From the NCBI GenBank assembly GCA_030453055.1, contig JAKDLC010000005.1:1-20250 (forward strand): DNA of 20,250 nt, in the 5' to 3' direction. Position 1 is the first letter of the stretch; each line of letters begins with the position of its first letter. Positions 15,062 through 20,250 of the stretch are shown piece after piece. Below the pieces are notes generated by a model, which saw nothing but the letters and a program-made list of their open reading frames with translations, was not told where the DNA came from and made no database searches. This stretch comes from Nitrosospira sp. GTDB lineage: Bacteria > Pseudomonadota > Gammaproteobacteria > Burkholderiales > Nitrosomonadaceae. Made by a program: the position numbers and the translations under genes.

Positions 15062-16405
15062 TTACACCGGTTTGATCAGCCACCGTTGTGTAGCGTTGTT
15101 TTGTACAGGCCGGGTAACGAGAGCAAAGTCCCTCTCTTCAATTTCATGTGCATCCATAAACCGGTCAGTGCTTTTTTGCTGGATGGTGAATGTGTCGTTG
15201 CCCGAGGGCGTTATTATCCATCTCTGGGCGTCGTTATTCTTTGCAGGACGCGTGACCAGCCTGAAGTCCTCATCCGAATCTTGATACGCGTCCACAAATC
15301 GGCTACCGCTCTTTTGCTGAATGGTGTATAGGCCGCCCATATATGGGCCGCTGAAGCGCGTCAACACCCATTTCTGGGTATCGTTATCCTGTGCAGGGCG
15401 CGTGACCAGCCCGAAGTCCTCCCCCGAGTGTTCATGCGCATCCACAAACCGGCCATTGCTCTGCTGCCGAATCGTAAACACGCCTCCCACGGGTATTAGA
15501 ATCCATTGCTGGGTGCGATTATTCTGTGCAGGGCGAGTAACCAGCCCGAAGTCCTCTCCCGAATGCTCATGCGCATCCACAAATCGGCCATTGCTCTGCT
15601 GCTGGATGGTGTACAGCCCCGGTTGCAAGATCAATGGAATCGAAAGAGGATACATGAAGTTGACAGCCAGAAGATCGTCGTTACTCAGGCCGCTTCTCTG
15701 GCCTATCGACTCACCATTCAGAGTCTCGATAGTGGGCTGGTCATTCTTCGAAAACGCGAATTCGCCATAATGCATTATCGACCCAAAATCATATCGGCCT
15801 ACATCGTCACCGTCGGTAATATGCTGGTTAAAGTTATGTTCCCTTCCTTCCTCGATATTCTCGAAAAGGATCCGTATGAAACGGTCCCGGTCTTCGCGGC
15901 TTTGCTCGTGCCAAAGACCGACGGCGTGGCCAATTTCATGAATCGTGCTGCCTTTGTTGCACCCCGAGGCCAGCGTAACGAACTGCTGTCCGATCCCTCG
16001 CATGCCAACCCACGACGAACATCCCTCTCCAGGCCTGAAGGTCACAAAGTTCTGCTCGCCGGTGCGGGGGATGAATCTGATACTCGTGCGGCTATGCCAA
16101 TGATCTATTGCGTCATCGACGCGCCCTTTGTCGGGGAGCTCGGGATCGATGGTGTAGGGTACGATACCGCCAGGCCAACGGAACTGCGTCCCGGTAATGA
16201 CGATGCCAAGGGGCTGTGTATGTTTTCCCTTGTTGATCTCAGCGACCAGCCGCTCCATTTCATTGATACTGCCCAACACGATGTCGCCCTCAAAGACGGC
16301 CTCACCGTCGATGACGCTGTATTGCACAGGACGGTATCCGAAGGTATTGCCTTTGACAAAACCTGTGCGCACTTCCGAGCTTGAACGAAACTCTTCTTTT
16401 GCCAT
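15062..16405 (-). CDS. Astacin-family (M12A) metalloprotease with four ricin-like repeats
   Basis: The 447-residue zinc protease carries the full astacin signature HEIGHAVGLWHEQSRED (zinc ligands H156, H160, H166; catalytic E157) and the Met-turn SIMHYGEF (M211, Y213). The mature domain probably begins near RWPGGIVPYTI, after a ~70-residue pro-region. Residues 264-447 hold four tandem ~45-residue repeats built on YTIQQQSNGRFVDAHEHSGE and ending in TQxW, like the QxW motifs of ricin-type beta-trefoil lectins, so carbohydrate binding is likely. No N-terminal signal peptide is visible. I chose MAKEEF because AAGGAGGG lies eight bases before it; an ATG two codons upstream is too close. Element B copy 2 sits immediately upstream and must carry its promoter or the read-through from the gene before it. 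Confidence 0.9.
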   Translation of the reverse strand: MAKEEFRSSSEVRTGFVKGNTFGYRPVQYSVIDGEAVFEGDIVLGSINEMERLVAEINKGKHTQPLGIVITGTQFRWPGGIVPYTIDPELPDKGRVDDAIDHWHSRTSIRFIPRTGEQNFVTFRPGEGCSSWVGMRGIGQQFVTLASGCNKGSTIHEIGHAVGLWHEQSREDRDRFIRILFENIEEGREHNFNQHITDGDDVGRYDFGSIMHYGEFAFSKNDQPTIETLNGESIGQRSGLSNDDLLAVNFMYPLSIPLILQPGLYTIQQQSNGRFVDAHEHSGEDFGLVTRPAQNNRTQQWILIPVGGVFTIRQQSNGRFVDAHEHSGEDFGLVTRPAQDNDTQKWVLTRFSGPYMGGLYTIQQKSGSRFVDAYQDSDEDFRLVTRPAKNNDAQRWIITPSGNDTFTIQQKSTDRFMDAHEIEERDFALVTRPVQNNATQRWLIKPV

Positions 16406-16426
16406 TTTCATACCCTCCTTAGTCTG

Positions 16427-16616
16427 GTGTAGTAAGTCAGAGATATCGTTACTTAAAAATGACTGGATTGCCACCATACCGCGCTGCTCGTCGTTGCATA
16501 TGAATAACTATGCGCCTCCTCGCGCCTTGTCTGACAACAATCCAGTCATTTTTAACATTCCTTCCCGGTTTATTCATTTGAATCGGTGAAGTAACGATAT
16601 CTCTGACTCACTACAC
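16427..16616. mobile_element. Palindromic element B, copy 2 (190 bp)
   Basis: Same length and plan as the copy at 2482-2671, roughly 90-95% identical by eye, with outer arms GTGTAGTAAGTCAGAGATAT and CTGACTCACTACAC and inner arms AATGACTGGATTG and CAATCCAGTCATT. Inner-arm differences from copy 1 are paired (A-to-G in one arm, T-to-C in the other). It lies between the YbaY-like gene and the protease, ending about eight bases before the protease ribosome binding site. No TA flanks are seen here, and TCTG precedes it as at 1987. Confidence 0.75.
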
Positions 16617-16649
16617 TTTGTAGTAAGTCAGAGATATCGTTACTTCACC
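16587..16649. repeat. Long hairpin formed by the end of element B and a third solo end
   Basis: The right end of copy 2 (16587-16615) is followed after three to four bases by its near-perfect inverted copy (16619-16649). This gives a ~30-bp stem with a tiny loop and one mismatch. It lies just past the 3' end of the YbaY-like gene and supplies that gene's stop codon. It could act as a transcription barrier or processing site between that gene and the protease. Confidence 0.7.
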
Positions 16650-17008
16650 TGTCGGGCGAGAATCGATACTTCACTTGGATGGCCAAAAGTGATCACTGGA
16701 TAGCTTTGCATGCTTACGAAATCACCCTGGCTCACCTCCCCGTCTCCGTCAACGTCAATATGTACCCTGACCGCATAGCTCGCGCTGGGGTCGGGGAGGT
16801 TGCCGGTTATGGCGAATGTCAAGTCGCTGGAGATTTTTGGGTCGAAAGCGACGTCTCGTTTGACGTATTCGGCAACCACCTTGGAAGCGGCGTCGGCGAA
16901 GGTTATATTTTCCAGGCGCACATACATTGTCGCACCAGTAAACGGCGGTGCTACCTCCTCGAACGTTACTTTACCTTTGACGAGCGGCACTGTATTCATA
17001 CTGTTCAT
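16640..17008 (-). CDS. YbaY-like beta-sandwich protein with calcium-loop motif
   Basis: The 122-residue product reads VKGKVTFEEVAPPFTGATMY, ITFADAAS, DLTFAITGNLPDP and SYAVRVHIDVDGDGEVSQGD, followed by YPVITFGHPSEVSI. This resembles the YbaY/COG3126 family of small beta-sandwich lipoproteins, but no signal peptide or lipobox precedes it. DVDGDGEVSQGD fits an EF-hand/dockerin-type DxDxDGxxxxxD calcium loop. The start may be 17008 or the ATG at 16999. The last codons R-Q-V-K-stop lie inside the solo end of element B, so the C-terminus may have been trimmed by the insertion. It follows the PEP-synthase-like gene on the same strand after 164 bases. Function unknown. Confidence 0.65.
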   Translation of the reverse strand: MNSMNTVPLVKGKVTFEEVAPPFTGATMYVRLENITFADAASKVVAEYVKRDVAFDPKISSDLTFAITGNLPDPSASYAVRVHIDVDGDGEVSQGDFVSMQSYPVITFGHPSEVSILARQVK

Positions 17009-17096
17009 AGCCTACGTTTGCTAAAGCCAAACAAGGAATTCAAAATTCCCGTACATCTACCTCGCTTAATAATATGCTACTACTTTCCGACCGCGC

Positions 17097-17128
17097 GAAG
17101 GTGGCTTGGACGTATGCGAGCCGCCTTC
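17097..17128 (-). terminator. Possible hairpin after the PEP-synthase-like gene
   Basis: GAAGGTGGCT and AGCCGCCTTC form a 10-bp stem with one mismatch and a 12-base loop, 45 bases past the stop of the minus-strand gene at 17173. There is no T-tract, so it is at best a weak or factor-assisted terminator. Confidence 0.3.
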
Positions 17129-17172
17129 TTCGGAAGTTGTACATGTCCAGCGCGTCGCCAGACGCCGACACA

Positions 17173-19758
17173 CTACTCAATCAACGTCACGATACCGCTC
17201 ATGCCGTCAACTTCCACCATGTCTCCGTCCTTGATGCTGGCCAGTATCCCCGGCAGGTTCACCACCGCCGGAATGGCGAATTCGCGGGCAACGATCGCGC
17301 CATGCGACAGATAGCCGCCAGCCTCCACCACCAGCCCACCCGCCCTGAGGAAAAGCGGCGTCCAGCCGGGATCGGTGGAGGGAGCAACGAGAATATCGCC
17401 CGGCTGCAATTTGAAACCATCCGACGGGTGCCGTAGAAGGCATGCTTTACCTCTGGCGCGGCCTGTGCCGGTGGGCATGCCCTGGTAGCGCCGCGAATTG
17501 TTTGCCGGTGCAACCGCCCCAGGCGCAGGCGCCTGCCAGCCCCCCGTCGAATGCCGTGATGCCTCGACCACAACGCCCGGCGCTATTTCCCGCGACCATT
17601 TTTCGAACAGTTTATTTCGATCGGCCACGCGCGCCCTCACGCCGGCCGCTGAAATATCGCCGTCAAGCGCGCGCAGTATTTCGGAGAGCATGAGCTGAAA
17701 AATGTCCGCTTCCTGCGCCAGCACCCCATGTCCGGCCAGATAGCGCCCGGCCGCCAGCAGAATCAGGCGTACAGGCTCCGTATAGGCAATCAGCGCGCTA
17801 CGTGCGGCCTCACGCTGGTTGCCCTCCTGGTGCGCCGCTTTTGCCAGCCATTGAATGAATGCGCGTTTCCAGAATGGCGCGCCGGTCTCGATGCGCGCCA
17901 GTGCGTCAGCCACCGCCGCCTGCTGACGTGCCCGCAGCGCCGCTTCATCGACCTCGGCCAGTTGCGCCAGTGACGACAGCAGGTATTCCGGCGCTTCCCG
18001 CCATCTCGGATTCCGGAAATAACTTTCATACAACCCGCGATGGCCGTAATGCTCAAGAAACGCATTGAAAGCACGCTCGAATTCCGGATTCTGCCGATGT
18101 CGACGGTGCTGACAACCACCGGAAGCTTCACCGACTCCTTCCCCGGCGCTTGCCTGCGACAAACGCGCCAAAGCCATCAGATCATAGCTTTGACGTGCCG
18201 TAACGCTGGGCTCACCGCCGGCGAGCAGGGCCGTAGCCAGCGCATACCCTTCTCCCGGAAAATACTTGTCCAACTGCTCCACCAGCATCGACAAGCTTCC
18301 CCCGCCGGAACTCTGCAAAAAAAACAAATCGATGGCGCCGCGCACCACACGAAACTGATAAAGAATTTCCGCCCGCAACCCTGCGGCATCCTCGGCAGTT
18401 GCCTGCTTCCGCCACCGGCCTGCCTCAACCATCGCACGCTCAACGGCTCGCGCGCCTCGGCGGCGCCGGGCCGGGGAGCGCAGCATATAACGCAGCACCC
18501 TTCGCAGGCGCGCCAGACGGCTGCCAAGACTGGGCGCGGATATCGCAATCTCCGGCTGGCGGCCGCCGATCAGCGCATTCACCACCTTGGGAACGACGCC
18601 CAACGCATCGAAATATTCCCACTGCAACAAGGAAAGCTCCAGATAAAGCCGTCCGTGGAAGAGCCCGGCACGTTGCACCCCTGGCAGCAGCGGATAACCC
18701 GCCAGCAGACAACCCTGCACGAGCAGTGCATTCACCATCTTGCGCGCACTGCTCCAGTCGATCGGCGACAGCGGATCGGGCACCACCTCGCAGGTGTTGC
18801 CGCGCGTCCAGCAGGCGGGCTGGGTTTGCAAGGCGGGATAGGTGTAACGGGGCCTTCCGGTCACCGGCCGCGCCTGGGTCAGCCAAAACTGATCGCCGTC
18901 CCACACCCATTCCAGATCATAGAAGGGATGGGTGAAATCCAGCGCCACGGCGGCGTCGCGCAGCAGTTCCGCCAGATGTAGCGCTTGATCCGGAGAAAGA
19001 ACAAAAGCCCCGGCTTGTGTCGCCGAGGTGGAGACCATTGCCGTTCCACCCTCCGGCCGGACGACTGCCTTGGCCGCCTTTCCTCCCATCTGCTGGCGAA
19101 ACAACATCCAGTGATCATCGAGCGGATCTTCGGCAAAAACATATTCGTCGCCGGTTGTCTGCCCACCGACCAGCGACTCGCCCAGGCCCCATTGCGCGTG
19201 GATGACCAGCCGGTCGTCACGGCCGCTGATCGGGTCGCAGGTAAAAGCGATGCCGGAGGCAATGGCGGGCAGCAGCGGCATGATGATCACGGCCATATCC
19301 GGTGTACCCGCGGCCCCAGCGACATGGGCGCCACGGACGCCATGGACCAGTCCCAGTTTTTGCCGATAAGCGATGGCGGCCGGAGACCACAGCGAGGCCC
19401 AGACCTCGCAAATTGCCGCCTCCACCTGTTCCATGCCGCAAACATTCAGACAGGAGCGGTAAATGCCGGCAAAGGAAGCCTTGGCTGAATCCTCCCTGGC
19501 GGCTGAAGAGCGTACAGCCAGCGGCTTGTTCAACCAGCCACGGGCGGCCAGAGCCTCCCGCAGCGCGCCCGACAGTTCCGGGGAAAGCGCCGCTGCACCG
19601 TCGTGTAGCCGACGCCATCCGGCGGAAATCACCAGCCCCTCCGGTACCGGCAGGCCAAATTGCTTGAGCCGTGCCAATTGCCAGGCTTTGCCTCCTACCG
19701 TCGCCCTATCAGCGGCCAGGACGCTTTGCCAGTCGAGGATTGCCGGTTGCGTAGTCAT
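17173..19758 (-). CDS. PEP/pyruvate-binding enzyme (PEP synthase-like, Rph-like)
   Basis: The 861-residue protein has an N-terminal ATP-grasp domain of PPDK_N/PEP-synthase type (VGGKAWQLARLKQFGLPVPE at 21-40, LAVRSSAAREDSAKASFAG near 80-98, ending in TQARPVTGRP). A long unassigned helical middle follows, and then a C-terminal swivelling PEP-utilisers domain with the phospho-histidine GGYLSHGAIVARE (H819). This order (ATP domain, linker, His domain at the end, no PEP-binding barrel) matches rifampin phosphotransferase-type dikinases better than true PEP synthase. The enzyme likely moves phosphate from ATP through His to a small molecule I cannot name. I chose the ATG at 19758 because GAGG lies eight bases before it; upstream in-frame codons run through a dispersed hairpin repeat. 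Confidence 0.85.
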   Translation of the reverse strand: MTTQPAILDWQSVLAADRATVGGKAWQLARLKQFGLPVPEGLVISAGWRRLHDGAAALSPELSGALREALAARGWLNKPLAVRSSAAREDSAKASFAGIYRSCLNVCGMEQVEAAICEVWASLWSPAAIAYRQKLGLVHGVRGAHVAGAAGTPDMAVIIMPLLPAIASGIAFTCDPISGRDDRLVIHAQWGLGESLVGGQTTGDEYVFAEDPLDDHWMLFRQQMGGKAAKAVVRPEGGTAMVSTSATQAGAFVLSPDQALHLAELLRDAAVALDFTHPFYDLEWVWDGDQFWLTQARPVTGRPRYTYPALQTQPACWTRGNTCEVVPDPLSPIDWSSARKMVNALLVQGCLLAGYPLLPGVQRAGLFHGRLYLELSLLQWEYFDALGVVPKVVNALIGGRQPEIAISAPSLGSRLARLRRVLRYMLRSPARRRRGARAVERAMVEAGRWRKQATAEDAAGLRAEILYQFRVVRGAIDLFFLQSSGGGSLSMLVEQLDKYFPGEGYALATALLAGGEPSVTARQSYDLMALARLSQASAGEGVGEASGGCQHRRHRQNPEFERAFNAFLEHYGHRGLYESYFRNPRWREAPEYLLSSLAQLAEVDEAALRARQQAAVADALARIETGAPFWKRAFIQWLAKAAHQEGNQREAARSALIAYTEPVRLILLAAGRYLAGHGVLAQEADIFQLMLSEILRALDGDISAAGVRARVADRNKLFEKWSREIAPGVVVEASRHSTGGWQAPAPGAVAPANNSRRYQGMPTGTGRARGKACLLRHPSDGFKLQPGDILVAPSTDPGWTPLFLRAGGLVVEAGGYLSHGAIVAREFAIPAVVNLPGILASIKDGDMVEVDGMSGIVTLIE

Positions 19759-20250
19759 GGTCATGGCCTCAGCAAAGCGTAGGGTGCAATAAGCGAAGCG
19801 CATTGCACCACACGTCTGCTGACAGCTTTCCTTTCCTGCACCAGCCGTTGCCATATCCAGCAAGGCGCAACGGCGCGCAATGCGACCGCGCGGGGCGGAA
19901 CAGTGCCTTCTGCAGGAAAGTGCGACCCCGGAGCGGGATCCGGATTCTTCATGGACATCGTTTTTTATTCGTTTTTGTTTTAATGATAGCCGATTGCACC
20001 GGAATTGTTTGCGGTATTTGCCATGACGCCATTCCCGAAATCAAGCGCCGGCTTCGGGTAAAAGCAAGGCTTGGAAAATTGCAATCTTGTCATCTGTGAA
20101 ATTTCAGCCGTTCCATTGCGGTCCGTTGTCGTTTGAGGCTGAAATGACATAAAATCGCTTATCAATCATAAAAACATTTACTTTACATACTTTACATCAC
20201 TACTGTCCGGTTAAACGAGAGGGAGAATCGCTGAAAGCCATGAAGGACGC
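19759..20250. other. Right-end region without a convincing gene
   Basis: Apart from the hairpin at 19783-19809, I see a 9-bp inverted repeat ATTTCAGCC/GGCTGAAAT (20101-20145, 27-base loop) and a doubled ACTTTACAT near 20180. The last bases (TACTGTCCGGTTAAACGAGA, from about 20202) followed by ATG at 20240 look like the left end of an insertion sequence or the start of a gene, but too little is present to tell. A minus-strand 61-codon frame (19980-20165) has no recognisable content. Confidence 0.35.
19783..19809. repeat. Dispersed-type hairpin GGTGCAAT...ATTGCACC
   Basis: An 8-bp perfect inverted repeat around AAGCGAAGCGC, just upstream of the PEP-synthase-like start codon. I recall near-identical units scattered upstream of genes in many proteobacteria; only one copy is in this window. 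It may lie in the 5' leader of the gene. Confidence 0.45.

Noticed and set aside
15100..15640. Regularly spaced direct repeats that could suggest a CRISPR array
   Set aside because: The repeats are ~140 bases apart, in frame, and encode the four ricin-like units of the astacin protein.
19980..20165. 61-codon minus-strand frame at the right end
   Set aside because: No recognisable domain, no clear ribosome binding site, and it contains the inverted repeat at 20101-20145.
20202..20250. Insertion sequence end or gene start at the window edge
   Set aside because: Only about 50 bases and four codons are available; the resemblance to an insertion sequence end is an impression.

Overview
The window looks like a chromosomal stretch of a betaproteobacterium, possibly one of the Nitrosomonadaceae. 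This rests on the style of the GltX protein, the tRNA sequences and the codon use; it is inference, because no rRNA or taxonomic marker search was possible. Housekeeping genes (glutamyl-tRNA synthetase and three tRNAs) sit inside accessory DNA: a putative defence operon, toxin-antitoxin remnants, and small palindromic elements of MITE type.

Layout. Positions 1-1000 hold a C-terminally altered antitoxin-like helix-turn-helix gene and a decayed XRE regulator. A DUF3800 gene follows at 1081-1839. On the minus strand, gltX (2768-4186) is followed by its own strong sigma70-type promoter and then tRNA-Ala(GGC) and tRNA-Glu(TTC). Two adjacent inverted-repeat elements lie between that promoter and the tRNAs. 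A plus-strand tRNA-Val(CAC) at 4451-4525 and an eight-copy heptamer repeat mark the left edge of the next region.

The centre (4987-13724) is a tightly packed three-gene operon: a PLD-nuclease/SNF2-helicase fusion, a 1323-residue Eco57I/type IIG-like adenine methyltransferase with a specificity domain, and a RecF-like ATPase. The genes overlap or lie 7 bases apart. I read this as a restriction or anti-phage module in which the methyltransferase recognises and marks self DNA, the helicase/nuclease attacks unmarked DNA, and the ATPase senses or licenses. It lacks the hallmark genes of DISARM and BREX, and it is the best candidate here for an under-described system.

Positions 14003-14920 are a toxin-antitoxin graveyard: a Fic gene that has lost its catalytic middle in frame, a convergent small protein carrying a Fic-inhibitory-type motif, and an RHH antitoxin whose MazF-like partner seems to survive only as a stub.

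The right end is on the minus strand. A PEP-synthase-like enzyme (17173-19758) is followed by a YbaY-like beta protein with a calcium-loop motif, and then by an astacin metalloprotease with four ricin-like repeats. A second copy of the 190-bp palindromic element sits between the YbaY-like gene and the protease. The last ~490 bases hold no convincing gene.
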